From Hydrogenovibrio marinus (GTDB taxonomy: Bacteria; Pseudomonadota; Gammaproteobacteria; Thiomicrospirales; Thiomicrospiraceae), in the NCBI RefSeq assembly GCF_013340845.1, contig NZ_AP020335.1:1426001-1490000 (forward strand): a stretch of 64,000 bases of DNA, given 5' to 3'. Under the pieces are notes generated by a model. It made no database searches. It was given only the letters and a program-made list of their open reading frames with translations, and had not been told where the DNA came from. The translations under genes and the position numbers were made by a program. Below, piece by piece: positions 1 through 10,336 of this stretch. Positions within the stretch are counted from its first letter, which is position 1. Each line of letters starts with the position of its first letter.

Positions 1-1646
1 TTTTTCATGTGCACCACTTCATCATGCGACAACGGCAAAATAAAGTTCTCCGAGTACGCGTACATCTGACTAAAGGTCAAATCGTTATGGTGATAAGGGC
101 GATAAATGCAGTCCTTCTCGAAATAGCCGAGCGTATCGTTCATCCACCCCATGTTCCATTTCATAGAGAAACCGAGCCCGCCCATCCAAGTCGGTCTAGA
201 TACCATCGGCCAGGAAGTGGATTCTTCTGCCATCATCACAATTCCCGGGCATTGTGAGTGAACTTCAGCATTCAATGTTTGCATAAATTCAATGGCTTCA
301 AGGTTCTCACGACCGCCATGCTTATTGGCTATCCACTGTCCTTCTTCTCGCGAGTAATCAAGGTACAACATTGAAGCGACCGCATCGACTCGCAGTCCAT
401 CAATATGAAACTCTTTCAACCAGTACAACGCGTTGGCAATCAGGAAGTTGCGAACTTCATTTCGACCAAAGTTGAAGATATATGTTCCCCAATCCTGATG
501 CTCACCCTGCCTTGGATCTTCGTGTTCATAAAGTGCAGAACCGTCAAATCTCGCCAGAGCAAATTCATCTTTCGGAAAGTGCGCCGGCACCCAATCCAAA
601 TACACACCAATGTCGTTTTTGTGGCAATGGTCAACGAAATAACGGAAGTCATCTGGTGAACCAAATCTGGAAGTCGGGGCAAAATACCCAGTCGTTTGAT
701 AACCCCAGGACTGGTCCAAAGGGTGTTCAGTAATCGGTAATAGCTCTATATGAGAAAAGCCCATCCATTTCACATAGTCAACCAAACGGTGTGCCATTTC
801 CCGGTAACTCAAAAAATTGCCGTAATCGTCTCTTTGCCATGATCCCAAGTGTACTTCGTATATATTCATCGGCAACGAAGCCCATTGGTCTTTAGCTCTT
901 TGCAAAAGCCAAGTTTGATCTCCCCACTCATAAACTGAGTTATACACAACACTTCCAGTTTTGGGGCGCTCTTCCATCCATTGCGCGTAGGGATCAGTTT
1001 TGGTGTAGCAATAACCTGTGCGGGCATTTCGGATTTCAAATTTATAAATATCTCCAGGATGAAGTCCCGGGATAAAGATTTCCCACACACCACCGCCAAT
1101 AGTGCGCATAGGGTGACGCAAACCATGCCAACCGTTGAAGTCACCTACTACCGAAACACGATTGGCTGCAGGTGCCCAAACCGCAAATTGAACCCCCTCA
1201 ACACCATCAAAGGTTTTGTGGTGTGCCCCCAAAATATCGTAGACATCCCAGTGACGCCCTTCTTGAAATAGGTGTAAGTCCAGTTCACCTACCGTCGGTA
1301 AAAAGGTATAAGGAGAAACTGCTTCGTGAGTTGATCCATTCGCTTCAGTCCACTGTACTTTAAAATGCTGTGGGAGCGATTTTTTCGCTGTCTTGGTTAT
1401 TTTCGCTACAAATAAATCTGTACCATCTATGCGTGTCAGGCTATGAGTATTCTCTACAGTGGCTTCTTCAGCTGTTGGTAACCAAACACGAAGCATCCAG
1501 TGTTTGTCATCTTCATGGCAACCGAGCACTTGGAACGGATCATGGTGCGTACCGGACTGCAACCGGGCAATATCCGACTCAATTCTGTTCAATTCATCAT
1601 CCGTAACGACGGAAGTGGATTTTGAGGCTTTCGTGGTTCTTGCCAT
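1..1646 (-). CDS. glgB: 1,4-alpha-glucan branching enzyme, partial (3' end outside window)
   Basis: Makes alpha-1,6 branches in glycogen in the cytoplasm. About 548 codons are visible before the window ends, against about 730 for the family, so the C-terminus is missing. The visible order is an N-terminal region, a CBM48 domain (about residues 110-200, with [19 protein letters not shown]) and the GH13 barrel. The nucleophile Asp is in [10 protein letters not shown] (about 418), the acid Glu in MAEESTSWP (about 474), and [10 protein letters not shown] carries the transition-state Asp near the cut. The start is the ATG ending at 1646, 36 bp after the malQ stop. It is the last visible gene of the leftward glk-glgC-GH57-malQ-glgB unit. 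Confidence 0.96.
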   Translation of the reverse strand, partial: MARTTKASKSTSVVTDDELNRIESDIARLQSGTHHDPFQVLGCHEDDKHWMLRVWLPTAEEATVENTHSLTRIDGTDLFVAKITKTAKKSLPQHFKVQWTEANGSTHEAVSPYTFLPTVGELDLHLFQEGRHWDVYDILGAHHKTFDGVEGVQFAVWAPAANRVSVVGDFNGWHGLRHPMRTIGGGVWEIFIPGLHPGDIYKFEIRNARTGYCYTKTDPYAQWMEERPKTGSVVYNSVYEWGDQTWLLQRAKDQWASLPMNIYEVHLGSWQRDDYGNFLSYREMAHRLVDYVKWMGFSHIELLPITEHPLDQSWGYQTTGYFAPTSRFGSPDDFRYFVDHCHKNDIGVYLDWVPAHFPKDEFALARFDGSALYEHEDPRQGEHQDWGTYIFNFGRNEVRNFLIANALYWLKEFHIDGLRVDAVASMLYLDYSREEGQWIANKHGGRENLEAIEFMQTLNAEVHSQCPGIVMMAEESTSWPMVSRPTWMGGLGFSMKWNMGWMNDTLGYFEKDCIYRPYHHNDLTFSQMYAYSENFILPLSHDEVVHMK

Positions 1647-1682
1647 AACATCTCTTTGGTTTCGTAGTTAATTCAACAGCTC

Positions 1683-3044
1683 TTAAGCTATTCGTTCATA
1701 TTTCTTAATTAATGTTTTGATTCTAGCAGACAAATCATTGGGGATTTCCTGCCATTCAAATTGCCACGCCCAGTTTCCATCACAAGTACCGGGGATATTC
1801 ATACGCGCTTCCGTTGCTAACCCAAGATAGTCCTGCAAAGGCGCAATCATCGTCAAGGCGGGTGAAGACATCGCCGCTGCAATCAACGGCCAAGGCATAT
1901 CGCCAGCGAACTGAAAATCTGCTAACTGCAAGTCAACCCAGTGGCGTGTTTCATCGTCTAGGCTATCCCACCACCCCAAGGTGGTGTCGTTGTCATGCGT
2001 TCCCGTATAGACAATAGAGTTTTCAACCTGCTCTTTCAGATCATGCGGGTTGTCAGGCAGACCGTTAAAGCCAAACTGCAACACCGACATACCCGGCAAG
2101 TTAAAGGCTTCTTTCAACGCCACTACTTCCGGCGTGATTACTCCCAAGTCTTCGGCTACCAAATTCATATGTGGAAAGTTACGGTGCAAGTCCGACAACA
2201 ACTTATCTCCCGGCACTTTACGCCACTCTCCATTCATTGCCGTTTCTTCTTTGGCATCAATTTCCCAACAGGCTTCTAAACCACGGAAATGATCAATACG
2301 GACGAAATCAAATTGCGAAATTGCTTGCGCAATACGCTTATGCCACCAATCAAAATCATCCTCCAGCATCACTTCCCAGTTGTAGTGAGGATTACCCCAG
2401 TGTTGCCCAGTTTCCGAAAAATAATCCGGCGGCACACCCGCCACAACAGTTGGTTTTAAATGTTCATCCAGTTTGAATTGATCCGGATTCGCCCAAACGT
2501 CAGCACTGTCGTAAGCGACAAAAATAGGCATATCACCAAACAGCATAATGCCTTTGGCATTGGCGTCCGCTTTAAGTTTCTGCCAGATAACACCCAGCAC
2601 AAACTGTTCCTTCTTCAAAAACGTGATGTGTTCCTGATGTTGTTGAGCAAAATTGGCCAACGACAGTAAATCACGCTTTTGGTAAACATCCGGCCAGCTT
2701 GACCAGGGTTCGTAATTGAACACTTCTCTAAGCGTCATAAAAAGCGCATAGTCATCAAGCCAGTGCGGAGGATCCTGCAAAAACGCATCAAACGCTGTGG
2801 CATCAAATTGTTCTTGCCAATCTTCCGGCAACAGTGCCGGATTCATTGCAAACGCAGAAACACTTTGGTACGGCGATAACCCTTGTACCGGTTGGGTCAA
2901 AGGTAGCATTTGCCAAACGCTCAACCCGGCTTCTTGCATCCAATCCAAAAATTGCCAAGCGGCTTTATCCAGTCTACCCAATGACCCTTCATGCGGCAGC
3001 GATGTCGGATGCAACAACACCCCCGCACGTTTGGCCGCGGACAT
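1683..3044 (-). CDS. malQ: 4-alpha-glucanotransferase (amylomaltase, GH77)
   Basis: Transfers maltodextrin segments between glucans and releases glucose, which feeds the glucokinase of the same operon. The 453-residue protein is compact compared with the roughly 500 residues of Thermus-type amylomaltase. The start RAGVLLHPTSLPHEG is typical of the family. The catalytic residues are visible: nucleophile Asp251 in RIDHFRG, acid Glu298 in VAEDLG and Asp351 in TGTHDNDT. Its ATG overlaps the stop codon of the upstream GH57 gene (TAATG), so the two are probably translationally coupled. Confidence 0.95.
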   Translation of the reverse strand: MSAAKRAGVLLHPTSLPHEGSLGRLDKAAWQFLDWMQEAGLSVWQMLPLTQPVQGLSPYQSVSAFAMNPALLPEDWQEQFDATAFDAFLQDPPHWLDDYALFMTLREVFNYEPWSSWPDVYQKRDLLSLANFAQQHQEHITFLKKEQFVLGVIWQKLKADANAKGIMLFGDMPIFVAYDSADVWANPDQFKLDEHLKPTVVAGVPPDYFSETGQHWGNPHYNWEVMLEDDFDWWHKRIAQAISQFDFVRIDHFRGLEACWEIDAKEETAMNGEWRKVPGDKLLSDLHRNFPHMNLVAEDLGVITPEVVALKEAFNLPGMSVLQFGFNGLPDNPHDLKEQVENSIVYTGTHDNDTTLGWWDSLDDETRHWVDLQLADFQFAGDMPWPLIAAAMSSPALTMIAPLQDYLGLATEARMNIPGTCDGNWAWQFEWQEIPNDLSARIKTLIKKYERIA

Positions 3045-4777
3045 TAGGAAATCCCTCTTTGCATCACACCACCGTTATCCATTTCGCCACCTCCTTGGGA
3101 CAAAGGAATCTGCAATTGCTCCGGCGGACGTTCGCCAAGCAACTGATAAAGTTTTTCCAAATGACGGCGATAAAGCTGGTCAAAATCTTTGACGCTTCCC
3201 GCAGGGTTGTAATCACCAAACCACCAGAACCAATCCGAGCCTTCACAGATTGCCAACTGCTCAGTCACAGCTTGCTTTTGGCTTGCTGTCAATGTTCCTG
3301 AAGCCACAACTTTGTCATAAGTTTGTTTTGCCTCTACCAGCAAATCCCAACCTGCATTTTTATCCGGCTCGCCAATCCAGGTAGAGAAAGAGCCATATAC
3401 CCAACTTCCCGCTTTCAATATAGGCAAATGTCTTAGCGGAATTTCCTGAGCCAACGCATCGGAAAAAGTCGTCATATCAATACGTTCATCTTTTCCAAGT
3501 TTTTCATAAAGCGTCCTCAAGAAATAGTATGCATTCTCAGGGTAGTATTCCCAGGCGTTTTCTCCATCCAAAATCACTGACACAACATGGTCTTCAACTT
3601 TGTCTCCAAGAAACTCGGCAATATTGTGTAAGTTGTGCAAGAAGTTATTAGCAGCATCTTCAGGTTTCCAGTCCTTATATTGGAAACCGATCAAATCGGA
3701 CAAGCCATCATCCCTAAAGAACATGGCGCACTTTTGTGAGGCATGTTGTAGCGGCTGATACAACGCCCGCTTCGAAGCGATATCGTGATGGTCCAAATGC
3801 GACGCCTCACATGAGTGACGCCAGACACCTTCACCTGAAGCCGTCCATTGAATGCCATAGTGATCCAATAAACCTACAGAAGCACTACTGATAGCACCTT
3901 CGGACAACCATACACCTTTCGGTTTTGTACCAAAGTAATGCTCATAAACCTCAAAGCCTTTTTCCATGTGCCATTTAGCGCGTTCATACCCATCCGGGTA
4001 GGCGTCACTCAACGGCATAGGCGCATGAGGCAAGGCATCCTTCATAGAATTGAAGTCGATTAACAAGGGTACAATCGGGTGTCCATAAGGCGTCATTGAA
4101 ATTTCAATTTGTCCTGACTCCATCAATGCGCGATAACGCGGAATAATGCCTTCAATCGCATCCGCCATCACCTTAATCAGCGTTCTCTGATCTTCTGGTG
4201 AGAAGTGTTGCCCCAAGTTGCCTTTTTTGATGAGCGCTTTGACTCGATCATCTTTCAGTCGCAAACTCGTTCCCATCCAAGTCAGGTGGTACCACATCAA
4301 CAAATCAATAAAAAACTGATCATTGAAATAAGACAGTCCTTTGGACTCTTCGAATGGCGTATTTTCATCACACTGCGACATCATGATTAAGCTCTTGAAT
4401 GCCGGATAAGGGTCAATCATGGTAGGCGCAAACGCTTTTTGGCAGGCTTGGACTATCTCAAAACGTTGCTCAAGATCTGTGCTGATGGCATTTTCACCCG
4501 AAACCCAATTCAGTAAGGGATCACACATAGCAACATCTGATGCCAGCCAATCACGCATTTGTTTTGCATAGTCGTCCATTTGCTCCAACAACACTGGTGC
4601 AAAGTTCACGACCACGCGAGCTTTTGGGCAGTTTTCCAGGTGAGCAACCATGTCCGTGTAGTCTTTGATGCCATGCAAATACACCCAAGGCAGACGATAC
4701 AAACCATCCAAACCGTCACGATAATGCGGCTGATGCATATGCCAGCAAATCACCAGTTTGAGTTTTTTGTTTTCCAT
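3044..4777 (-). CDS. GH57 family alpha-amylase / 4-alpha-glucanotransferase
   Basis: A retaining alpha-glucan-active enzyme of family GH57, probably acting on glycogen or maltodextrin in the cytoplasm, as no signal peptide is seen. Family motifs over 577 residues: HMHQP at 13-17, the nucleophile motif WLSEGA with Glu293, RDDGLSDLIGF around 355-365 carrying the likely acid Asp, and LDGENAWE with Asp404. It lies 44 bp after glgC and overlaps malQ by one base. Sequence alone does not separate amylase, amylopullulanase and glucanotransferase activity. Having both GH57 and GH77 enzymes suggests dextrin remodelling during glycogen turnover. Confidence 0.9.
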   Translation of the reverse strand: MENKKLKLVICWHMHQPHYRDGLDGLYRLPWVYLHGIKDYTDMVAHLENCPKARVVVNFAPVLLEQMDDYAKQMRDWLASDVAMCDPLLNWVSGENAISTDLEQRFEIVQACQKAFAPTMIDPYPAFKSLIMMSQCDENTPFEESKGLSYFNDQFFIDLLMWYHLTWMGTSLRLKDDRVKALIKKGNLGQHFSPEDQRTLIKVMADAIEGIIPRYRALMESGQIEISMTPYGHPIVPLLIDFNSMKDALPHAPMPLSDAYPDGYERAKWHMEKGFEVYEHYFGTKPKGVWLSEGAISSASVGLLDHYGIQWTASGEGVWRHSCEASHLDHHDIASKRALYQPLQHASQKCAMFFRDDGLSDLIGFQYKDWKPEDAANNFLHNLHNIAEFLGDKVEDHVVSVILDGENAWEYYPENAYYFLRTLYEKLGKDERIDMTTFSDALAQEIPLRHLPILKAGSWVYGSFSTWIGEPDKNAGWDLLVEAKQTYDKVVASGTLTASQKQAVTEQLAICEGSDWFWWFGDYNPAGSVKDFDQLYRRHLEKLYQLLGERPPEQLQIPLSQGGGEMDNGGVMQRGIS

Positions 4778-4821
4778 GATTGAACCTTACTTTTTTTGAC
4801 CTAAAAAGATTTTGCTAAGAT

Positions 4822-6090
4822 TTAACGAATGATATGCAGTCTTTGTCCAAGCATATCCGGCGTCACCAACACTATTCCCGAGCTTGGCTCGACGTAAAAG
4901 CGCTCGGCATCTGCTACCGGATCTTCACCAATAATCGTGCCGTCAGGGATGACGGTTCCCTTATCAATCACCGCATTTTGAATACGACAGTGACGACCAA
5001 CCTCCACCCGAGGTAACAACACGGAGTCCTTAATCAAGCTATAGCTGTGCACGCGGCCACCGCTCGAAATGACCGAACGTTTGATTCGAGCACCGGAAAT
5101 AATGCAACCTCCAGCAACCATTGAGTCAATGGCTTCACCACGACGACCATCATCGTCAAATGTAAATTTCGCCGGTGGCATCTGTGCCTGATACGTCCAA
5201 ATCGGCCAGTCTCTGTCATAAAGATTCAATTCTGGCGTGATGCTACACAAATCAAGGTTTGCTTTCCAAAAGGATTCGATTGTTCCCACATCTCGCCAAT
5301 AGGCAGGTTCTTCGTTGTCATCTACAAACGGATAAGCTTTCACTCGCCAGTCTTCAATCACTGACGGAATAATGTCTTTCCCAAAGTCATGGCTTGACGT
5401 CGAGTTGTCATAGTCTTCAATCAATTTTTGGAACAAAAACTCTCTGGAAAAAACATAAATCCCCATGGATGCCAAAGCAGTGTCCGGCTTGCCCGGCAAA
5501 GTATCTGGTTCCGAAGGCTTTTCGGTAAATTTGGTAATGGTCAGCGTACGATCAACGGACATGACTCCAAAGCCTTTGGCTTCGTTAACCGGCACTTCGA
5601 TACAACCAATCGTTACATCTGCTGCCGAGGCGACATGCGCCATCAGCATCTTACTGTAGTCCATCGAGTAAATGTGGTCTCCACCTAACACCAACACATA
5701 TTCAGGTGTATGGCGGCGCATGATGTCCAGGTTTTGAAATAAGGCATCCGCCGTTCCACGATACCAATCTTTATCGACACGTTGCTGTGCCGGAAGCAAC
5801 TCGACGAACTCCCCCACTTCATAACGCATGAAAGACCACGCACGTTGCACGTGACGAATCAATGAGTGCGATTTGTACTGCGTCAACACCCCAATCTTAC
5901 GAATACCGGAGTTCACACAATTGGACAACACAAAATCAATAATGCGATATTTACCACCAAACGGTACTGCGGGCTTTGCACGCCACTTGGTCAAGTCTTT
6001 CAGTCGGCTGCCCTCTCCACCAGCCAAAACCAGCGCCAGAGTATTTTTCGTCAAATCAGTCTCTGTCTTGGTCTCACAGTAATACTTCAT
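4822..6090 (-). CDS. glgC: Glucose-1-phosphate adenylyltransferase (ADP-glucose pyrophosphorylase)
   Basis: Makes ADP-glucose from glucose-1-phosphate and ATP, the committed step of bacterial glycogen synthesis. The 422 residues are the standard family length. Visible are the nucleotide-binding loop [15 protein letters not shown] with KPAVPFGG, the YRGTADA segment, [18 protein letters not shown], and a C-terminal left-handed beta-helix (about 300-400, hexapeptide pattern such as [20 protein letters not shown]). It starts 23 bp after the glk stop, consistent with one operon. Allosteric control by sugar phosphates is expected from the family, not shown here. Confidence 0.97.
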   Translation of the reverse strand: MKYYCETKTETDLTKNTLALVLAGGEGSRLKDLTKWRAKPAVPFGGKYRIIDFVLSNCVNSGIRKIGVLTQYKSHSLIRHVQRAWSFMRYEVGEFVELLPAQQRVDKDWYRGTADALFQNLDIMRRHTPEYVLVLGGDHIYSMDYSKMLMAHVASAADVTIGCIEVPVNEAKGFGVMSVDRTLTITKFTEKPSEPDTLPGKPDTALASMGIYVFSREFLFQKLIEDYDNSTSSHDFGKDIIPSVIEDWRVKAYPFVDDNEEPAYWRDVGTIESFWKANLDLCSITPELNLYDRDWPIWTYQAQMPPAKFTFDDDGRRGEAIDSMVAGGCIISGARIKRSVISSGGRVHSYSLIKDSVLLPRVEVGRHCRIQNAVIDKGTVIPDGTIIGEDPVADAERFYVEPSSGIVLVTPDMLGQRLHIIR

Positions 6091-6113
6091 GAATGTCTCT
6101 CTCCTGCTGTTAT

Positions 6114-7097
6114 CTATTTATTATTTTTTTGACTAAATCTTAGTTTGGCCAAATGCTTCATCCCCAATAAGCCAATCTGGTCATTTACTACCAAATAAAC
6201 CGGTATATCTTTCACCAATCCCGACATACGACCTTTTGCCGTCATGGATCTTATAAAGCGGGGTTGTTGCATCCAGTCACGTATTTTGGGGCCAATGCCG
6301 CCAGCGATATAAACACCGGCTTTGGCTTGCCATAGCAATGAAACGTTGCCGATATACGCGCCGTAAACTTCAACAAAAGTGTTCAAGGTTTTCTGTGCAA
6401 TAGGTTCTCCTTTCATGGCAAGTTCATGGACTTGCTCGGCAGAACAAATTGGGGTGAGGTTGTGATGGCTATGTCCGTGATTTTCAGCGTTGAAAAACGC
6501 ATAGAGAAACTCAATCCCTTCTCCAGATAGAATACGCTCATACGACACATGCGTCCATTTTTTGTGCAACCAGTCAAACAATTTCAATTGTGTGCTATCC
6601 AAAGGTGCGAAATCCATGTGTCCGCCCTCAGATGGTTGAGGGATAAACTCTCCCCCACAGTTCTTTATGGGCGAAATGCCCAATCCCGAACCTGCACCGA
6701 CGATAAGTTTATTTCCCGCGGCATCGTAATCACCTGTTTGTAGGCACACAGTATCTTCTTCAGACAACTCATTGATGCCTAATGCAGCGGCAGCGAAATC
6801 ATTCATGATTTCAACATAATCAATATGGCAGTCTTCCGCCAAAACATCGGCATCCACGATCCAGGGTAAATTTGTTAAATGAACTTGTCGTGCAGAAACA
6901 GGCCCTGCTAGCCCTAAACAGGCAACGTCAAAATGTGAATAGGAAAATTCTTCTTGGAAGGTTTGAATCAACTTGGACAGTGAACTGAAATCTGCGCTCA
7001 AGTAGCGTTTTTGCGCCAAGGTGTGATCTGTTTCAGCATCAAATGCAGAAACCAAGACTTTTGTTGCGCCGACATCTACTGCTAGCAGTTTGCCCAT
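6114..7097 (-). CDS. glk: Glucokinase (bacterial Glk family)
   Basis: Phosphorylates glucose with ATP to glucose-6-phosphate. The 327-residue protein has an N-terminal phosphate loop [15 protein letters not shown] and the motifs [18 protein letters not shown] and [10 protein letters not shown], all typical of the E. coli-type Glk family rather than ROK kinases. It is the first gene of the leftward glycogen/maltodextrin unit, so it would recapture glucose freed by MalQ. The promoter is expected in the 280 bp upstream gap (7098-7376). Confidence 0.93.
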   Translation of the reverse strand: MGKLLAVDVGATKVLVSAFDAETDHTLAQKRYLSADFSSLSKLIQTFQEEFSYSHFDVACLGLAGPVSARQVHLTNLPWIVDADVLAEDCHIDYVEIMNDFAAAALGINELSEEDTVCLQTGDYDAAGNKLIVGAGSGLGISPIKNCGGEFIPQPSEGGHMDFAPLDSTQLKLFDWLHKKWTHVSYERILSGEGIEFLYAFFNAENHGHSHHNLTPICSAEQVHELAMKGEPIAQKTLNTFVEVYGAYIGNVSLLWQAKAGVYIAGGIGPKIRDWMQQPRFIRSMTAKGRMSGLVKDIPVYLVVNDQIGLLGMKHLAKLRFSQKNNK

Positions 7098-7376
7098 TAC
7101 TCTTACCTCGAGTTATCAACACTTGAAACCTAACTGTGTCGTTAGCGTGCGACTTCGCCATGTTATGAAAGATTCTAACAAGGCGCTTGGGGGCAAATAT
7201 GACGACTGCATGAAAATAAAAAGACGACAAGATTAATAAATCCTGCAGCCTACATACAGAGCATGAATTTTGTTATTTTGATTATTTTTGTTTAATAACC
7301 CCAATGAAAATAAGAATACTATAATCTACTTATTTAACAGAAGTGTTTTTTGCAATTTTTTACAATTGTTTCATAA
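7098..7376. other. Intergenic gap between glk and the pseudouridine synthase
   Basis: This 279 bp AT-rich stretch has no convincing ORF. It should hold the promoter of the leftward glk operon and the 3' end of the leftward pseudouridine synthase transcript. I see no strong terminator hairpin and no copy of the dispersed repeat here. Confidence 0.5.
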
Positions 7377-8135
7377 CTAGTTGCTATCAAACGCTTTCCA
7401 AGGCTCTCGCCACTGCCGAATTTGTTCAACACAGCCTTGCGCCACAAAACGCTGTCCTTCTTGTGGAAACACGCTGAAGGCGTAGCTTTCACCAAACAAA
7501 GTAAACCGAATGGCAAAGGCATGCAGATACCCTCTATCTTCCTGATGTGCTTGTTGCAGATTTTGATAACGTTCATCTCCAGCGATTGGCGCGCCAAGGC
7601 TTTTAAGTGCTACACGTATTTGATGCGTCTTTCCCGTTAGAGGCTTTACCAAGAACAACCTTTGATTTGGCCCAATGCTTTGGCTGATAAATCTGGTTAT
7701 GGCGGGGCTATCTTGCGTTGACGTCAGCTTCCAACTGCCGCGTCTGGCAGGTTGCATATCGCCTTTGATCCAACCCTGCTTTTTCTTAGGCTTATCCGTC
7801 GCAATTGCCAAGTAAAACTTATCCATCTCACGATTTTCAAACAGGGTTTGAAACGCCTGTGCAGCTTCTTTAGTCAATGCAAACAACACCAAACCAGAAG
7901 TCATCTTGTCCAATCGATGTACAGGATAAAGCTCAATATCACCTGATGACTCTGTCTGTAACCGCTGCTTCACGACAACTGCCAAACCAGCTTCTTCTTC
8001 CGAATGAAAGTTCATGCCCGCAGGTTTATTCACCAAAACGAAGTGTTCATTTCGGTAAAGCATTTGCACTGGGTGCGTGCTGTTAGATATTTGCTCTGGT
8101 TTGATGGCTGAATCCATTGTCATGATGCTTGGCAC
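7377..8135 (-). CDS. RluA-family RNA pseudouridine synthase
   Basis: Predicted to isomerise uridine to pseudouridine in RNA. The 252 residues contain the family signature YPVHRLDKMTSGLVLFAL, whose Asp is the catalytic nucleophile, and later LVKPLTGKTHQIRVALKSLG. There is no N-terminal S4 domain. It begins with FVLVNKPAGMNFHSE, so it resembles the small single-domain RluA-like branch. The RNA target cannot be told from sequence. Confidence 0.88.
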   Translation of the reverse strand: MPSIMTMDSAIKPEQISNSTHPVQMLYRNEHFVLVNKPAGMNFHSEEEAGLAVVVKQRLQTESSGDIELYPVHRLDKMTSGLVLFALTKEAAQAFQTLFENREMDKFYLAIATDKPKKKQGWIKGDMQPARRGSWKLTSTQDSPAITRFISQSIGPNQRLFLVKPLTGKTHQIRVALKSLGAPIAGDERYQNLQQAHQEDRGYLHAFAIRFTLFGESYAFSVFPQEGQRFVAQGCVEQIRQWREPWKAFDSN

Positions 8136-8338
8136 TATTCGTTTTATTCACTCTGGTATTAACGCCTATTCTATCGAATACCGCTGTTTGCCAGCGTCAA
8201 TTTTTTTGCCTTTTCAAATTGGCACGCTTCTTGGAATAGAGTCATTGAAATAGGATTTTTCATCCAAAAATAGTCATTTTTTTGACACAAAAAAAACATT
8301 TCGGACATGACGTCATACGAAAATACAAGGGGCCAGAC

Positions 8339-8791
8339 ATGAAACAGAAGTTGATGACACCAGAAGAAAAAGTACATTCTTGCTTGGAATACATTGATGA
8401 GCGCTTGGAAAACACTTCCGAGCAAACACTGCACATTGCAGAAACCATTATCGATGATATCAAATCACTCAGTAGCAGCTATAAAGACGCCATCGAAAGC
8501 CACCGCCTTCGCGAGCATGCCGACAAGGTTCACAACACCCAAATGAAATGGGTCAACCAACTGCATGACATTATCTTGGATCAAACCAATCGTGAGTTAA
8601 ACAATCAGGTCATCCAGGCATTACAGAATTTCGTCAACAACTTGAACAAAAAACAAATGAAACATTTGGACTTTGATCTCCCGAAAGCGGTCGATTACCA
8701 ATTCAAAAACGGTAAAACCCCTGCCAAAACACCGGCACTACCGTTTAAAAACCTGATGAATACCCGAAACAATAATCCAACAAAACACTAA
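8339..8791 (+). CDS. Hypothetical helical protein
   Basis: A 150-residue protein if translation starts at the ATG at 8339, which has an AAGGGG ribosome site about 10 bp upstream; an in-frame ATG at 8282 lacks one. The sequence is rich in Glu, Asn, Lys and His, predicted mostly helical, with a coiled-coil-like stretch over about residues 10-110 (EEKVHSCLEYIDERLENTSE onward). There is no signal peptide or membrane segment. I do not recognise the family; its helical acidic character loosely recalls CheZ-type proteins, but no motif supports that. It is followed by the inverted-repeat terminator at 8819-8880. Confidence 0.6.
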   Translation: MKQKLMTPEEKVHSCLEYIDERLENTSEQTLHIAETIIDDIKSLSSSYKDAIESHRLREHADKVHNTQMKWVNQLHDIILDQTNRELNNQVIQALQNFVNNLNKKQMKHLDFDLPKAVDYQFKNGKTPAKTPALPFKNLMNTRNNNPTKH

Positions 8792-8818
8792 CTTTCTTTT
8801 TCATCTATACCCTTTTCT

Positions 8819-8880
8819 CAACTGGTAGATTTTTCTTTCCCCTTGTTTTCAAACAAAAATCTGCCAGGTTGGGGTTTTTT
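8819..8880 (+). terminator. Terminator built from an inverted pair of the dispersed repeat
   Basis: The left arm CAACTGGTAGATTTTT (8819-8834) pairs with the right arm AAAAATCTGCCAGGTTG (8855-8871) across a 20-base loop. The right arm runs on to GGGG and TTTTTT at 8875-8880. For the rightward gene ending at 8791 this is a plausible intrinsic terminator. The right arm is a full reverse-oriented copy of the 19-bp dispersed element. Confidence 0.7.
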
Positions 8881-8970
8881 CAACACCAATCAAACTTCTT
8901 TCACACTTCAAATAGTGACAAATTTACGCCTTACTGCATACAATAGAGTTCAACTACAGTTGAATGACCT

Positions 8971-10191
8971 ATGAGCAAAACGGAACCCTTTATCAAAGAA
9001 ATGACCCAAGAGCTGCTCTCGCAGATTGAAATCAAATCCTTTTCCTCTATTGATCAAATTCCTGCCGATCAATGGAATGCTCTAGTACCAAATCATTACC
9101 CTTTTATCCTGCACGAATACCTCAACGCACTGGAGACCCATGAATGTGTCGGTGAAAAATATGGTTGGATTCCCTGCCATCTCGGCGTTTTTCATCAGGA
9201 TAAACTCATTGCAGCCTTGCCTCTCTATGAAAAATATAACAACTATGGCGAGTTCGTTTTCGACCAAGCCTGGGAAAGTGCTTGGAAACAAGTCGGGTTG
9301 GATTACTACCCCAAACTTGTCAGTGCCATGCCTTATACACCAGCACGAGGGCCAAGGTTCCTTACGACAGACAATCATCCCGACATCCATGTTGAACAGC
9401 AACGCAAACTTTTGCTTAATGCCATGAAATCCCTGTGTAATGAATACCAACTTAGTGGCGCACATATTCTGTTTGCCAACGCCGAACAACAAAACTGGCT
9501 GGAGTCCTTACCGAGCGAAAACAATCTTCTCTTTCGCTTCGGCACGCAATTTCATTGGGTTAACCAGCGCTATGAAAGTTTTGATGATTTTCTGGCTCAG
9601 CTGACCTCTAAAAAACGCAAGAACATCAAACAAGAACGTCGTGCCATACAAGAGTCTGGTGTCACCTTCCGCATACTGGACGGCCACACTGCCACAGAAA
9701 CCGACTGGGCGAACTTCAGTTATTTCTACGATAAAACCTTTATTGAGAAATGGAGTACGCCAACCCTCAACAAAGACTTCTTTATTGAAGTCGCACAAAA
9801 GCTACCGGACACCATTGTGTTGGTGCTTGCAGACTTGGATGGGCAATGCATCGCCGGCGCGTTGATGTTTCAATCAGACGACACGCTGTATGGCCGCCAC
9901 TGGGGTGCTATCAAAGACGTCAAACACCTGCATTTTGAAACCTGCTTTTATCAAGGCATCGAATACGCTATTGAAAAAGGCCTGAAGATTTTTGAACCCG
10001 GTGCGGGCGGTGAGCACAAAATTGCGCGCGGGTTTATTCCCGTGCCGATTCACTCAACTCACTGGCTAAGGGTGAATCCGTTTGCAGAAGGCATCGACCA
10101 CTTCATTGAACAAGAAAAGGCTGCCATCAATGGCTATATGGATGAGTGTTCAGACATGAGTCCTTACAAAACCAATCCTGAAATCGACTAG
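8971..10191 (+). CDS. GNAT/FemAB-like acyltransferase, COG3146 (DUF482) family
   Basis: A 406-residue protein of the peptidoglycan biosynthesis/recognition-like GNAT family DUF482. Family features include an early region with DQAWESAWKQVGLDYYPKLVSAMPYTPARGPRFL (about 85-125), FLAQLTSKKRKNIKQERR (about 205-222), and a C-terminal acyltransferase half with GRHWG and FEPGAGGEHKIARGF. It is cytoplasmic, with no signal peptide. Substrates are not known for the family. The ribosome site before the ATG at 8971 is weak. A repeat pair lies downstream at 10217-10296. Confidence 0.82.
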   Translation: MSKTEPFIKEMTQELLSQIEIKSFSSIDQIPADQWNALVPNHYPFILHEYLNALETHECVGEKYGWIPCHLGVFHQDKLIAALPLYEKYNNYGEFVFDQAWESAWKQVGLDYYPKLVSAMPYTPARGPRFLTTDNHPDIHVEQQRKLLLNAMKSLCNEYQLSGAHILFANAEQQNWLESLPSENNLLFRFGTQFHWVNQRYESFDDFLAQLTSKKRKNIKQERRAIQESGVTFRILDGHTATETDWANFSYFYDKTFIEKWSTPTLNKDFFIEVAQKLPDTIVLVLADLDGQCIAGALMFQSDDTLYGRHWGAIKDVKHLHFETCFYQGIEYAIEKGLKIFEPGAGGEHKIARGFIPVPIHSTHWLRVNPFAEGIDHFIEQEKAAINGYMDECSDMSPYKTNPEID

Positions 10192-10216
10192 TGTTTCTCA
10201 CCGCCAAAAACAACAA

Positions 10217-10296
10217 AACCCAACCTGGTAGATTTTCTCGCCTTACCCCTTCGGGCGGCGAGTGCTTCGTTTCATGAAAAACTACCAGGTTGGGTT
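10217..10296. repeat. Inverted pair of the dispersed repeat with a nested hairpin
   Basis: The left arm AACCCAACCTGGTAG (10217-10231) is perfectly complementary to CTACCAGGTTGGGTT (10282-10296). Inside, CTCGCC (10237-10242) pairs with GGCGAG (10257-10262), so the 80 bp can fold as one long bulged hairpin. It sits between convergent genes ending at 10191 and 10337. It is the most complete inverted copy of the dispersed element. Its ends match the short core consensus of integron attC sites (ACCCAAC and GTTGGGT), but nothing else supports that reading. Confidence 0.85.
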
Positions 10297-10301
10297 AAGG
10301 C

Positions 10302-10324
10302 TTTAAAACAAATTTCGTTTTAAA
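10302..10324. terminator. AT-rich hairpin at convergent gene ends
   Basis: TTTAAAAC (10302-10309) pairs with GTTTTAAA (10317-10324) around a 7-base loop just after the repeat pair and 13 bp before the end of the leftward lipoprotein gene. The stem is weak (AT only), so this is a possible bidirectional terminator. Confidence 0.35.
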
Positions 10325-10336
10325 TTCAGAAGCGAA

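Noticed and set aside
10217-10296. Integron attC site
   Set aside because: Only the 7-bp ends match; no integrase is visible, genes on both sides are housekeeping on both strands, and most other copies end GTTGGGG rather than GTTRRRY.
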